Of a DNA stretch of 64,000 nt, positions 45,289 to 57,904 are shown one piece after another. Under the pieces are notes generated by a model. The model saw nothing but the letters and a program-made list of their open reading frames with translations, was not told where the DNA came from and ran no database searches. The stretch's first letter is position 1. Each line of letters opens with the position of its first letter. Source of the DNA: Zoroaster sp. YZ-2022 (lineage: Eukaryota > Echinodermata > Asteroidea > Forcipulatida > Zoroasteridae). Where the stretch lies: NCBI GenBank assembly GCA_029582265.1, contig CM055822.1:2663057-2727056 (forward strand), read 5' to 3'. The translations under genes were made by a program, and so were the position numbers.

Positions 45289-45496
45289 TTAAAGGGACAA
45301 TATCGTCACAATCGGAGCAGACATTCAAAAGGGCATGAAATCGGTGTCCTTGTACTGAAACTTACATTTATGAAGCAGCAACAGGAATATGTAACCTTAT
45401 GTGGGCATTGTGGGGTATATTTTCAATCACCGAGTTAATCTAAAACTAGCACTCCAATTCCATGCCATGTTGATTGTGACGATAATATACCTTTAA
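45289..45496. mobile_element. TTAA-flanked MITE, AAAGGGACAATATCGTCAC family, copy 1
   Basis: TTAAAGGGACAATATCGTCA at the left and its near-inverse GTGACGATAATATACCTTTAA at the right, TTAA at both ends. Interior CTAAAACTAGCACTC and CATGCC shared with 60164-60645. Confidence 0.75.
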
Positions 45497-45848
45497 CCCT
45501 AACCTCCAAAATCCTTCAGTAGTAAAAAGCAAGCACATGACATGTATGCACACATGTGTTTCTAATCTGTGATACATGTACATGGCCAGGTACCCTCCTG
45601 CATGCATGGAGCAATAAACAGTGTCCACTGACCCAAGCACTACAACAAACATGGATGTACATGTACCATGGAAAGGCAAGTATGCTAACAACCTCAATCC
45701 TCCAAATCCTTCACTTTAACAAAGAGCATGTAGCATGTAACCTCAGTAACTTTTTATAGCAAAGAGGATTTTGGAGGATTTGGAAAAATTAGGCTAAACT
45801 TTTCTGTGGCTTAATTGTATCACAGATTAGAAACACATGTGAGCATAC

Positions 45849-46813
45849 TAAAGCTTCAAGTGTTCCACAATTTCTGGAACCGGTTCGGTAAAAACTCGGT
45901 TCCGACTGAACCGTTCCAAGAGATTCAAAGAAAAACATAAGGATTAAAAAAAAAAAAAAACATACGGGTCTATTCAAACTTCGTTGGCGCCCTGATACAA
46001 AGGAGTTTCTATTTTCAACCGCAAATGCAGTGATGATAATGTTGATTTAAATTATGTTTCAGAAACTTTAAGGATACTTTATGGGAAACGTTAAGCTAAG
46101 TTAGAGATTTGTTTCCATTATCTTACCCGTTATACAAGCCATGCTGTGTACATGCCATGGCTTTGCACACACATGATGGGTTGGAGCAATTATACCACCC
46201 CCTATACACAAGGTACCGTACTACCGTCCATGCCTATTGAAAGTACATTAAAAATACTAGCAACATGACTAACTTCGTCACAAGATTATCCATATTACGG
46301 GCCACCTTGATCACTCCACTTCTCAAGACACGTGCTGTCAACATTTTAACAACATCTCCATAACCAAAGTATTCATGTTAGGGGCCAATTTATAAACAAC
46401 TCAGTGACACACAATGCATACTACTAATGCACCAACATTGCAGTTTGCATCAGTTGTGTGTGGCGCCTTTCACAAGTTTGCCGCGGTCTTACATTTTGTC
46501 GCCTTCAAAGAGAATCATGTATTTTGACTGGAGCCGGTGGTTCTCGGCTCTAGAGTTGGAGTTAAGACAACCGGGTATTTCAATTGGAGCCGAGTTGGTC
46601 CTCAGAGTCGGGTATTTTGCTGGAGCTGGCTCCTAGCCGGCTCTGGGACTCGGGTATTTTACCGGAGCTGTGGCTCTGGGAACCGGGTATTTGAAGGACT
46701 TGGTTCTGGAACAGACTCTTCTGGTACCTGGTTCTTTAAAAGAGTGGAACCACAGTTCCGATTCTCAATTTGGAATCGGTAGAACCGGTACACATCGGAA
46801 ACGCCTAAGCCTA
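45849..46813. mobile_element. Non-autonomous hAT element, GGAACCGGTT family, copy 2
   Basis: Deleted version (965 bp) of 7226-8945 with the same order of blocks. Flanks GAGCATAC (45841-45848) and GTGCATAC (46814-46821) match at 7/8. The left end is mutated (TAAAGCTTCAAG); the right end CCTAAGCCTA is preserved. It lacks the internal insertion seen in copy 1. Confidence 0.8.
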
Positions 46814-47033
46814 GTGCATACATGTCATGTGCTTGTTTACTACTGAAGGATTTTGGTGGATTCAGGTTACATGTATGTGTAAGCAAATGAGCCTAGGGGA
46901 GTTTAGGATAATAAGAGAAATAGGCAAAATCTGTGAATTAATCTCACAGTACTGCACAATTGATTCTTAACTATTTGATAATAAATTGAGATTTCTTAAA
47001 AGCAACAGTACCTGAGATAGAGATATTTCAAGG

Positions 47034-47235
47034 CCTTAGGTTCTTCGGGTGACACCATGTAATGATCTCTTGGAAAAGTGATGGGCTCTGAGAAGAGCCG
47101 GTTTGGTTTGTTCTCAACGCTTCACCAGCCGCCATCAGGAGAAACCTCAGAGCCATCACTTCTTCCAAGAAAGATCATTACATGGTGTCACCCAAAAGAA
47201 CTCAAGTATCTATCTTCACCATGCAAAGCCTCAAA
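47034..47235. mobile_element. CACCATG-family palindromic MITE
   Basis: GTTCTTCGGGTGACACCATG TAATGATC at the left is inverted as GATCATTACATGGTGTCACC CAAAAGAAC at the right. About 200 bp; the arms also include TGATGGCTCTGAG/CTCAGAGCCATCA. Confidence 0.7.
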
Positions 47236-47651
47236 TCCTACATCATTTCAAGGGTTGTTTGATCATTAACTTAACCCCTTGGTCATGTTTTAATAGCACA
47301 AAAACATGCCCATGAGTGACAAAGCCACAAGTGCTTTAATCACTCTGTTCTGAGTCCACTACTACTGATTTCTTCATAAACCTCATACAAAATTTATAAT
47401 TACAAATGCAATTGTATGCATATTTATTTAAACCAATTAAAATGTTTAAATCAGTGTTATTATCATAACAAATTAGTTACCTAATTATTTACATTTCTCT
47501 GCCAAATCAGTAGAGAAATTACAAAAAAACATGATACCACAGTAGGGACTGGTAGGCACTTGTGGCACCACCATTTGCGTGCGTGATGTACACATTTTTA
47601 ATATTGTGTTCTCGGTTGTTGCGTGCGCCTTGACTAAAGATGCACCCCGGT

Positions 47652-47830
47652 AAGCTTAGGCGATAACAATAATATCGAGATACCTTTTTTAACCGATTAC
47701 GATATCGAGAAGCATTTCGCAATCGCAAATCGCGATTAAAAAAAATGTATATCGCAATTAGAAAAAAATAAAACGCCATTGTGAGTCAAGTCAGAAATGC
47801 CATGTAAACAAAATTAGGACCGTCTTCAGC
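47652..47830. repeat. hAT GATATCG-family left-end fragment
   Basis: TAAGCTTAGGCGATAACAAT then ATCGAGATACC, ATTACGATATCGAGAAGC and CAAGTCAGAAAT, as at 37025 onward. The right end is missing. Confidence 0.6.
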
Positions 47831-47839
47831 TTTTGGAAG

Positions 47840-48240
47840 TGACAAAGAAATTTGTAATAAACTCATTTAAAAAATAATTATTGAATAACTTTGGTTTTAC
47901 TGCAATGTTCAAAGGAATTGTGTGGTGTCCCAACAAAACTTTTGTAATAATTTGTACAGATTTGAGTCTGTTTCACAGAACTGACGACATCGCTGATCTG
48001 TAATGAAATTTAAGACAGTTTAACAAAAGGGCGGCATAGAATTGGTAATTCTCAAAAATTAATGCCAAGGTTCTGTAATGTTTAACAAAAGTTAAAGATT
48101 TTTGAATTTAGGAAAGAGTTATTTGCCGAATTCTAGATCTCAGTTAATGCCTGTTAGATTATAACAAGGTGTTCTCTTTAATTTGGTCATATAAGACTTT
48201 AAAAAGTATTTGAGGAGCAACCATCATATGTCTTCATCGA
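47840..48240. other. Gene-free stretch
   Basis: AT-rich with scattered stops in all frames. Nothing recognised. Confidence 0.4.
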
Positions 48241-48245
48241 CACAC

Positions 48246-48420
48246 TGCCTGTAGGTAAAACTTGTAGCTTTGCATGGTGAGGAGGATAAGTAAGACTAAT
48301 TGTGGTGACACCATGTGAAATTCTCAATTGAGTAATAATTAGTTCTGAAAAGAACTGGAGGTACAACTCAACGTTTCGATCAGTATGCTCTGATCGTCCT
48401 CAGGTACACTGCCTGTACTT
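48246..48420. repeat. CACCATG-family repeat
   Basis: GTAGGTAAAACTTGTAGCTT through GTGACACCATGTGAAATTC, near-identical to 14620-14690, followed by GAACTGGAGGTACAACTCAA CGTTTCGATCAG and a short TCTGATCGTCC hairpin. Confidence 0.65.
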
Positions 48421-48429
48421 AAATTGCTA

Positions 48430-51110
48430 CATAAATATGAAGTCAAATTTTGGGCATGCCAATAGGAAAGAAATGTATTTCTTAAGAAATTATTCTACTT
48501 TGTCTAATCTGTGTGCCAAATTACAAAGTCTGTGCAAGTGATGAATGACTACACCTGCCATTGAAAAGGTCTAAAAAACCAAATGCCTTTTAAAACAGAC
48601 ATGTACAGATTTATTTCTAAACTATTCATTCAGGATTAAAATGGGTTTGACTGATTTCCAGGGGTTTATGCTCAAAATGTGGGCCAAGTTTTAATTGAGA
48701 AAACTTACTTTTTTCCCTCACTGATCTCCAATCCGTTTATACAGCACTGATGTCAACAAGGCCTTGATTGCAGACATAAATAAACAGGGCAGCAAATTGC
48801 ATTGTAGTCGTTTCTCTCAACAATCTGTACAAAGATAAAGTTGCACATTTATTTCAACAATCAAATAAACTCTTCCTAATATCATTCTCATGGTTGGTGA
48901 CCACAGATTTCAGCACCCTCCTGTGCCACTGCTACATAATCCAGCGAATGATTTCCCCTGTATCGCATCGCAAAATGCGACGTAATTTAGACAATCTGTG
49001 ATGGAATTTCAAACAATACATCGCAGATTTTGCGATACAAATTGCGACAGATTTTTTCACTTTTGTGGTTTAATAATAAACATTTTTGAAATCATATTCA
49101 CAAACCTTTCCCGAAATAACGTTTACATGTATATTTCTGACCCAAAAATATCAAGGGATCCGTCCCGACTGGGTTTGTTTCCGTGTGTCCAGACCACGCG
49201 TTCGTGCGACGTACGTGGTCAACGATGACATCGTGACGTGACGGTGTTGATGCAACAGTGAACACATGCACTGGTTTTACCTATGTGCAACCGTACATCC
49301 AACTTTATTTCCCATCAATCCGTCAATATGCATGCAATATTTTTCTGCTGATGAATTAACTGCGGGCGAAATTCCCGAAATGGAAAACACGCAACAACCG
49401 CCCAGTTTTTTTTTGCTTCGCATGTGTTTATTTTTTCTTCTCCCGAGTTTGGGGGTTGGAACATTGAGCCACCACCTATACACAATAAAGTACCGTGTTC
49501 AGTTCACATGTGCGATTTCATACGATCACTACGGCCGTATTCAAAGGAACTCTAGAAACGTTACTAACTTAGTTTTATCATAAGTTTTTGAAAATTAACA
49601 AAATGACCATTCATTTATATATGTAGTGGTGAGATTTAGAATCATTTCGCCACACACAATGATTGCACTTTCAACCACGGTGAGCCACTCATTTTCCTGA
49701 TGAATTTTTAATAATCAAAATCAAGCTTGATCATACCACAAAGTAACGTTACACTTGGCGAAATTCACTTTGAAAAGCACCCGAACATGTCATGTCACAG
49801 TCGGTAATTTGCTTTCGTGATATTGCCTCTGTTTTAGCAATCGATATAACAATGTAAAAAAAAAAAAAATGGACGGAGGACTAACTTTCATGAATGCCTG
49901 CAATTTGGCGAAAATAATGAAGAAATCGACCTAGAAGAAAGAAACCGGAAGAAAGAATTTCCGGACACTAAAGATGATTATTTCTGGTTAAATTTGAACA
50001 TTTATATTATGAACAAAACGACAGTAAAGCCTCGAAAAACAACACCTTTACCTATGCACACTACATACTGTTATTTTAAGCATTTTATATTTGCTACATA
50101 CAAAATTCACAGATTGCTATACAACATTATTTTGCTATGCAAATTTTTTGAACGAAATCGTTCCCTGATAATCCATAAAAACTAAGTATTTTCTTATTCC
50201 CTGATATTGTACTCTTAAAAGCAATGACACATGCAGATTTATACAAATGTTTTGAGATTTTTCCCTTGAAAAAATAGCAACATAATTATTAACATAGATC
50301 TACATGTACCTTATGGTAGATGTTAATGCCTGGGCATTTGACTGTTATCAAGAAAAGTCTTTCTAAAGGGTTAATAAAAATATATACATGATGTTGGTTC
50401 CAACTAAACTATGTAAACCTTAGTGTCATATAAAGCTGTTTCAATTATACAAAAAGAAAATTAAAAATAAACTTTTGCTCCACAACTGACCTGGGGAATC
50501 ACTTCAAACTAACTTCCATCTTTGTGATTAATATAAGACAGACATTATTCCTGGAATTCTAGGATTTCAAATAATTGTTCAGCCCATATCATTAACAAGA
50601 ACATTAAAAATGCTTTCAGATTTGTTTGCTTTCATATTAATCATGGCCATGAAGCGCCTGGAATTTTTTACATATAGTTCAGAACAGTGGCCAACACTGC
50701 ATTGCTTAATCACATTAAGGTTTTGGGTTGTTGGGTTGATTGCAGACAAGTGCACATTTTCAAAATGTTGCCATACATCAACTATTTGCGAAAGTCTCGA
50801 CTCCAGACTGGTTGGTTCAAAGAAAAAGTCTACTTGAACAAGCAGCTTTACCCATGTCATACCTTCCCTTTAACACCTGACAGGAAGAATGTCGAATATA
50901 ACCACCACTTGCCTATCCAAATATGACAAATATCACAGATTTTTCCTTTAAAGTAGGATAGGGAGACACTTAAGGAGAGGAAAGTGTAGTCCTGTGAGGA
51001 TTGTAAATGATATTTTGGGAGATTTTGATTCCCTCCTGTTTTTGTTGGTAAATTATCCAAATTGATTTAACTTGGGTGAAAAAGCGCAACAGAAACATCT
51101 TAATATGCCG
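48430..51110. other. Long gene-free stretch
   Basis: Mostly AT-rich. Noted: a CGCAAAATGCGA/TCGCAGATTTTGCG inverted motif near 48965-49035; a GC-richer part 49160-49560 without conserved coding motif; a TTAA-type end (ACCTTCCCTTTAA) near 50861-50873. Confidence 0.35.
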
Positions 51111-51118
51111 ACTAGCAT

Positions 51119-51363
51119 TTAAAAGGGAAGGTGCAGTACTGGTCATGACCACATTATTATCTGAAATCTAACTTGATGTAAAGTTGGTAAAGGTACTGAA
51201 AAACAATGGAGTAAAAACAACAGATATGTAACAGTTTTGTTCTTTTCTCAACGTTGGAACCTATTGTGATGAAACATTTACAGGTTAGTTTGATAATTTA
51301 TATTTCTTGAAAAGTGGAGGATTGGAGTGGACGTGCATTACCAATGTTGTACCTTCCCTTTAA
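51119..51363. mobile_element. TTAA-flanked MITE, GGGAAGGT family
   Basis: TTAAAAGGGAAGGTGCAGTA at the left and ACCAATGTTGTACCTTCCCT TTAA at the right; TTAA at 51119-51122 and 51360-51363. 245 bp. The TTAA target suggests piggyBac- or Kolobok-type mobilisation. Relatives: 29718, 34058, 60003. Confidence 0.75.
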
Positions 51364-51788
51364 CTTGATAATATAACTCAAACTTACCACTAAGTTTCAC
51401 AGAAATCCCTCAACAAGTTTACACAGTTGAAGCTGTCATGTTATTCTCACAACCCAAGCCAGACTAATCTGTTGAAAGATTACAAAAATTTAACTACATC
51501 ATTCAACTTCAAGCCAAATAAATAGGGTTGGGATGTTTACAAATGTACACGAAAATAAATTCACTCAACGTATTTTTAAAACAAATCACAAAACTTAAAT
51601 TGAACCTTCCATTTCCACAATATTTGACAGGTCTTTTTTATTTCACGGAGTGCGACCAGTGGGCCAGCAATTACTATATCACGATTCTCATGAAAATCAA
51701 CCAATACATTTTTAAAAACTTAACCAGAATTTGGATGTTTTGTGCCAGGCTTGGATTTTTTGCCAGGCTTGGATGTCCTTTTCTCTAA

Positions 51789-52232
51789 ATGGAAAGAATG
51801 TTGTATCCGACCGCCACTTTTAAGGGTTTTTGAAATTTTTTTGCAACCACTAACCAGTTAAAAAATGATTCCATCAATTTTTGGGGGTACAGAAAGCGGA
51901 AAACTAAATAAAATTCACTTTTATGATGGTTTTCGACTTTATTCCTTCTAAAAAATCTTCCCCTTCAGAAAATATAAGGATCCTATTATAGTTGCCACTG
52001 TGCATGTATAGTGACCGTGTTGGTCACTAATGGGGAGTTGACAAGATCGGACTGACATGACTGAGAAGTCATTGTATACCAAAAAATGCTGATTTTTCAT
52101 GAAATAAATATTCTGGAATAATTTGAAGTATATGTCTATCATCATCCATATGTTCTCCACTTTACTGGGTAGGTAATATTAAATTATTGGTTATATTTAA
52201 TGAATAAAAGTGGCGGTCGGATACTACATTCT
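51789..52232. mobile_element. Uninterrupted copy of the ATGTTGTATCCGACCG element
   Basis: AATGTTGTATCCGACCGCCA to GCGGTCGGATACTACATTCT. Carries the empty hAT target GGATCCTATTATAGTTGCCA followed by CTGTGCATG. Related to 7005-9282, 52385-52545 and 57905-58200. Confidence 0.8.
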
Positions 52233-52384
52233 ACACCTAAATCCAAATTGCCATATTTTGGATTATTTTCAGTACTAAATACAGAAATACTGGAAGTGGT
52301 CTCGAGACCGGTCTTGAGACATACAACACTGGTTTAAGGACGTCATATGAGTAACAAATTTTAAAGTTAAACTTTATTTTGTTT

Positions 52385-52545
52385 GAATTAAAAAAAACAA
52401 TCCGAAAACATCCTAAAAGTGGATTTAAAGATAGTTTTCGCATTCTGTACCCCCAAAAATCAATAGAATCATTTTTTTCAACTAGTTAGTGGTCACAAAA
52501 ACATTTAAAAAACCTTAAAGTGGCGGTTGGATACGACATTCTTTC
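52385..52545. repeat. Fragment of the same element (right half)
   Basis: AAAGTGGATTTAAAGATAGT through GGCGGTTGGATACGACATTC corresponds to the inner and outer right ends at 9027-9282. Confidence 0.7.
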
Positions 52546-53193
52546 TCATCGTGGTCAGTACCAACAGAGCTGATGCCAGAAGCAGACGATAAAATGGCTG
52601 CCATACAATGACACAAATTAAATGCCCACACTTTGTAATGACACGGTCCATAAAGTTAAAATGAGCTGGTGCTATCACATTGTTATACCATCATACCATA
52701 ATAATTTAGAAATAATGATGAATATAACTGCCACTTTTCTATCAGAATATGACAAATAAAGAAATATCACAGACTGTCCTTTAAAAGACGAAAGAATACA
52801 CAGGCCCACATCCAGTGAGCTGTTGGCCGTTTTGTACATGCTGAACATTGTGCACATGTGGTGGGTGGGTTTGACATTCTTTCCAATAATTAATGTTATG
52901 TTTGTCTGTAAAAGGTTAACGTTTTTTGTAGAAAATGGTATGATAGTAAAACCTTTCAAATTCAGTACACCAACAACGATACACTATACGGAAACTGCCC
53001 AACCCGTACTCCGCCCAACCCGTACGCCGACCAACTCGTACTCATGACTGCATGCAGTAATTTAGCATCAATGTAATCTGATCACTTTTTATGTTTCCGC
53101 TCAATGTTAAAGTTATAAGTCATTAGCAGCTCATTCAATTGGGGATCTGGTGGGAACGCGGTCTTTGACTCGCCCGCCACACCTGCTCCCAGC

Positions 53194-54242
53194 TTGCCGA
53201 AGCCCACCAACCTAGCCCGCACAGCCAACCGTACTCAGCAGGGGCAGCGTCCAGCGGACCCATCGTCTTTGTCTTTTGAGTTGGAGATGGACTTTATTCC
53301 TGAGAACTTTTTATCGAAGGACATCGTCGTAGGAGAGGTGCGTCATTTAGAGTTTATGACGCAAGAACAGGTGGCGATTTTGGACAAGGTCAAGTCATGG
53401 TATTTGGATGCGACATTCAAGATTATCTCTAAGCTGTTTACACAGATGTTTGGCATCCATGCATTTGTGAAGGGGCACTCTGGTTCCCTGAAACAGATAC
53501 CGCTGGCATTTTGCATGATGTCAAAGGCGGACCAGAGTGTGACTACCGGAAGGTTTTGAGGGCCGTGAAGAAGCAGTTGCCCTCAAGGGGTCACACATTC
53601 AGCAGATCATCATGGACTACGAAGCAGCTCTGTGGGCAGTGGTGCGGGCATCTTTTGGAGAAGAGGTTCATCTCCAGGGGTGTCTGTATCATTGGACCCA
53701 GGCAACTTGGCGTAAGTGCCAAAGTCTGGGATTTGCCGTTCCCTACACCACAAATGCTGTCGTCCAGACCTCTGTCAGGAAACTGACGGCGTTGTCGTTC
53801 CTGCCACACGAACATATTCCTGCGGCGTTCGACAAGCTGAGACAGAGTTGAGCATCAACAACTGCTCACCGAGCTCTTTGACTATGTCTTGGAGAATTGG
53901 ATAGAGAGTTCCATGTGGCAGCCAAAGAACCGGTCCATCTTCAATCACAGCGTACGGACCAATAACGACGTCGAAGGATGGCACCGGAGATTGAACGTCA
54001 AGGCTGTCCGTTCCTGTCTACAATTTTACAAGCTAGTTCCTCTGCTTCACCAGGAGTCACAACTTGTCAACTTGCAGTTGAGACTTGTCAAAGAGTCCAA
54101 AATGTGGCGGTATCAGCGGAAGAACAGCCGCAATATGCAAGGGACGATCTTCAGCTTGTGGGAGAAGTACTTATCGGTGAACTTTAAGACTTCAGGGCTC
54201 CTGGCTGCATGCAGTCACCTCATTGGACCAGCCAGTCTCTAA
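53194..54242 (+). pseudogene. MULE-type (Mutator-like) transposase, frameshifted
   Basis: Read across frames it is a nearly complete MULE catalytic region: WYLDATFKIISKLFTQMFGI (first Asp), the stretch ending IPLAFCMMSKADQS, DYRKVLRAVKKQLP, QIIMDYEAALWAVVRASF (second Asp), a C-x2-H motif in GCLYHWTQATWRK, LTALSFLPHEHIPAAF, then VRTNNDVEGWHRRLN with the Glu of the DDE triad. Three frame changes, near 53530, 53600 and 53850, break it, without gaps that could be introns. No FLYWCH zinc finger precedes it; the upstream part is Pro/Ala-rich (SFELEMDFIPENFL). The last segment ends LLAACSHLIGPASL and TAA at 54240-54242. Two histone-type stem-loops follow within 15 nt. Terminal inverted repeats were not found. 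A decayed transposon or a pseudogene of a domesticated MULE gene. Confidence 0.85.
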
Positions 54243-54256
54243 ACAACAAAACCAAC

Positions 54257-54272
54257 GGCCCTTTTCAGGGCC
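54257..54272 (+). terminator. Histone-type 3' stem-loop 1
   Basis: GGCCCTTTTCAGGGCC: a 6-bp stem and TTTC loop, flanked by CCAAC and ACC. It matches the consensus for replication-dependent histone mRNA 3' ends (GGYYCT-TTTC-AGRRCC-ACC), including the flanks that SLBP contacts. No histone gene is seen upstream. Confidence 0.75.
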
Positions 54273-54285
54273 ACCTATCCCAACC

Positions 54286-54301
54286 GGCCCTTCTCGGGGC
54301 C
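54286..54301 (+). terminator. Histone-type 3' stem-loop 2
   Basis: GGCCCTTCTCGGGGCC: a 6-bp stem closed by a T-G wobble, TCTC loop, flanks CCAACC and ACCACA. A purine-rich TTCAAAAGAGAGA lies about 10 nt later, like a histone downstream element. A diverged tandem copy of stem-loop 1. Confidence 0.6.
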
Positions 54302-54959
54302 ACCACACGTTCAAAAGAGAGATTACGTAACCTGTCCTTAATCATGTTGCATCCTTTTGGCACCAAAGAAAGACATCTCAACAAAGACTGGTGTAAAGAA
54401 TCATGTAGAAATTAATAGTACTCCCTTCCAGAGAGAGAAATATGGAAGCAGAAAATTCACTCGGCAATATAAATACCCCGATTCATGTAGAATTTTACAC
54501 ATAAATAAACTGTTTAAATTGGCAGGAATTGTAGAGACCTAAACACATCCTTTCCCCCTTATTTAAAAAAATTAATTTAAAAGGTTTTTGTGCTATTTTG
54601 CCAGCGTAGACCTGGGCAAACAGCCTCCATGTTCATAGAAATGTCCCCACAAGATATTCACTTCATGTACAAGTTTTGTTGAATGCATGGTAGAAATTCT
54701 TTGAAGTAAAAATACTGTTTAAAACATCGACAATAGAATTTAGTTGAAATATGATTGAAATGGTTAACAGATAGTTACAGTTCTTTGTTACAATTTTCTT
54801 TATGAACCGAACAAACATGCAGTAAAACCAAATAAGTTTAATACAATTTATTTTCAGAAACAGTTGGAACACTATTATTTTTCAAAAGAAATATTTGTAC
54901 GTCTGATATAAACATACATTACCCTAACCTCACTGAATACTACAAAATACCATGGAGTA

Positions 54960-55905
54960 AACTACAGTATGGGTACTTTTACTACACTGGTCTATGAGAA
55001 TTGAGTGGTATTTTGTGGTACAGTGTGCTTTTTACTACACTGGTCTATGAGAATTGAGTAGTATTTTGTAGTACAGTGTGCTTTTACTACACTGGTCTAT
55101 GAGAATTGAGTAGTACTTTGTGAGTACAGTGTGCTTTTACTACACACCTGGTCTATGAGAATTGAGTAGTATTTTGTGAGTACAGTGTACTTTTACTACA
55201 CTGGTCTATGAGGAATTGAGTAGTATTTGTAGTACAGTGTACTTTACCCACACTGGTCTATGAGGTGGGTAGTATTTTGTAGTACAGTGTACTTTTACTA
55301 CACTGGTCTATGAGGGAATTAGTATTTTTGTAGTACAGTGTGCTTTTACTACACTGGTCTATGAAATTGAGTAGTATTTTGTAGTACAGTGTACTTTTAC
55401 TACACTGGTCTATGAAATTGAGTAGTATTTTTAGTACAGTGTAATTTTCACTACACTGGTCTATGAGAATTGAGTAGTATTTTGTAGTACAGTGCTTTCA
55501 CTACACTGGTCTATGAGAATTGAGTAGTATTTTGTGGTACAGTGTACTTTTACTACACTGGTCCTAAGGAGAATTGAGTAGTATTTTGTAGTACAGTGTA
55601 CTTTTACTACACTGGTCTATGAGGAATTGAGTAGTACTGTGGTACAGTGTACTTTTACTACACTGGTCTATGAGGAATTGAGTAGTATTTTTGTAGTACA
55701 GTGTACTTTTACTACACACTGGTCTATGAGAATTGAGTAGTATTTTTAGTACAGTGTACTTTCACTACACTGGTCTATGAGGTGAGTAGTATTTTGTAGT
55801 ACAGTGTACTTTCACTACACTGGTCTATGTGGTAGTATTTTTGTGGTACAGTGTACTTTACTACACACTGATCTATGAGAATCGAGTAGTATTTTTGTAA
55901 CGGTG
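54960..55905 (+). repeat. 52-54-bp minisatellite
   Basis: About 17 units of CTTTTACTACACTGGTCTAT GAGAATTGAGTAGTATTTTG TAGTACAGTGTG. Each unit contains an internal inverted repeat (GTAGTACAGTGTA and TACACTG-type). Small indels between units. Confidence 0.92.
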
Positions 55906-55909
55906 TACT

Positions 55910-57630
55910 GGACCCAAATGAATGCCTAGGACATTAGGGGTTAACAGAATACCAGATGTTTAACTAAAGACAAAAATTGTATTCAATACAACAATGACTG
56001 AAGAAAAACAAATAATGAAAATGAAAGGTTATCGAGGTTATAAATAATGGAAATCATAGCTGTAACATTTCAAAATTCAATTAAAATGAAACCGACCAAG
56101 ACATAACAATTTGTATTAAAACTAAAATAACGTTCAAGATGACCAACTGCAAATAAATCAAACAAAAACCTACTACATACATGTACGTAAATCAATTTGT
56201 ACTTTCGTAATTCCTGAAAAAAATCGTAATTACAAAAAATTTGTAATAGTTGGCAGCTATGGGAAATGTTCGTTTACTTTCTGATTATTACAAACCTTTT
56301 ATCTCCATAATTTTTAATATGGAGCAGTGGACGATTATCTACTGTCTTACAGGCTTCCATAAGCAATATTTTGAGACCATATTGCCAAGGAATCAAAGTT
56401 ATTATGGCAGAAATATATCCTAAATAAAAATAAATAAAAAATTAGAGGAAGTTCGAAATTAATTCAGAATTTCCCTAAAGCTTTTACCCATTATAAAAAA
56501 TGCTTGAAAAAATAAGGAACAATTCAAAGCTTAATCTGTAAATGCATGAAGGACATAGTATTATTAGGGTTTTCAGGTGAACAAATATTCCTAAACCAAC
56601 ACGTCACATTTATATCAAATTAAAGGTCTTAATGAAAGAAATACAATGACGGAATCAAGAAACGGACATAGTTTTTGAGGAATCCTGTTTATTTAATCAA
56701 GTATACAGCATTCGATGAAGCCCGACTGTCCATACACTGTGTGTACATCCCTTGTCGTACACAAACCATGAATCAGCCTACACACACCGTGATACACACG
56801 CACAGCATTCATGCTCATTTCCCTCATAAGAGCTTTTGAAAGGGTGTAAAAAAAATACACTCTCCGTTCAAAACTAAACAAATTACGGCTCAAAACTTTC
56901 ACATATGATAGAAAAGGTGTAAAATTCATTCAGACATCGCTCTTACCTTTCAACTTAAAAATTTCACCTCGAAAAACAGTCTTCATAACTTCGGTTGTAT
57001 AGTAGCTGTGGAGATCGAGCAAGCATGGGTATGTAAAGGAGCCCTTTGACTTAATATGGAAACCCGTTTTTGTCAATCACAATGTACTCGGGTGCAGAGA
57101 CAGCACCGAAGTGGAAACCCTCAGCAGAGAGCGGCAAATTTTACGGGCCGATTGGGGCCAATTGCGCCCGATCTCTGAACACTTCGCTAAAGGCTGGGCG
57201 GGACGAGAGTGGTTCATTCATAAAACCTAGCCTTTCGGACGATTCGATTGCTATTTTATGTACATTGTTGGATAGCTGAGACTATAAGCTTTCCAATGAG
57301 CTATTACATGTAAGATTCGACAGGTAAAAAGTAATGTAATTTTTGATTTAAAATTTTGATGTTTTTTGTTGGCGGCGGCCTTTGTGTGCGTGTGGAGGCC
57401 GGTCAAGCACGTACCTGGAAAACTGAAAACCTAATAGTATTGTGGAATTGTTGGGCAGATTCGTGGACCAACCATTGAAGGCCCTCCAAGCCATTGCTAT
57501 GGAAGGCAGTGGCTCCTCATATACTGCATAGTAACATAATACCTCATATGTCTGTACTGTTGGTTTTAGTGGTTTGTGATTGATGTACATGTATTGCAGG
57601 GGCATACTATTATGTCCAGTCTCAGTGGCT
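55910..57630. other. Gene-free stretch
   Basis: AT-rich to 56900, then mixed. No exon with convincing splice sites and conserved motif. Part of 57360-57600 (GGCGGCGGCC) is GC-richer but not recognised. Confidence 0.35.
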
Positions 57631-57636
57631 GGCTTA

Positions 57637-57800
57637 GGGGGCCGGTCACACTGCAGTGATTACAAGCGATATAAAACCCACAAAGGGCATTCTATTGGTT
57701 AAATTGTACAGCGGAATCGCGCGCTTATTAACCAATCGATGGCGTCATTAGCAACGTTCTCGTTCTCCTTACTACGCCAATCGCTGCGGTGTGACCGCCC
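57637..57800. mobile_element. PIF/Harbinger-like MITE, GGTCACAC family
   Basis: GGGGGCCGGTCACACTGCAG at the left and CGCTGCGGTGTGACCGCCC at the right are inverted repeats. TTA flanks both ends (57634-57636 and 57801-57803). 164 bp. Unrelated to the 6383/20057 family. Confidence 0.8.
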
Positions 57801-57904
57801 TTACCTGAGTGGCCTCAAGATTACTTAAATTTAAAAAGGGTTGGTGGCTTATTGTGCAAATGATTGTACAACATACTGGACATTTAGTGGTTGGAAGTGT
57901 CATG

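Noticed and set aside
54257..54301. An actual histone gene
   Set aside because: No histone fold or tail sequence is found upstream; the adjacent frame is MULE transposase.
54960..55905. CRISPR-like array of repeats and spacers
   Set aside because: The whole unit repeats with small indels, there are no unique spacers, and the genome is animal.
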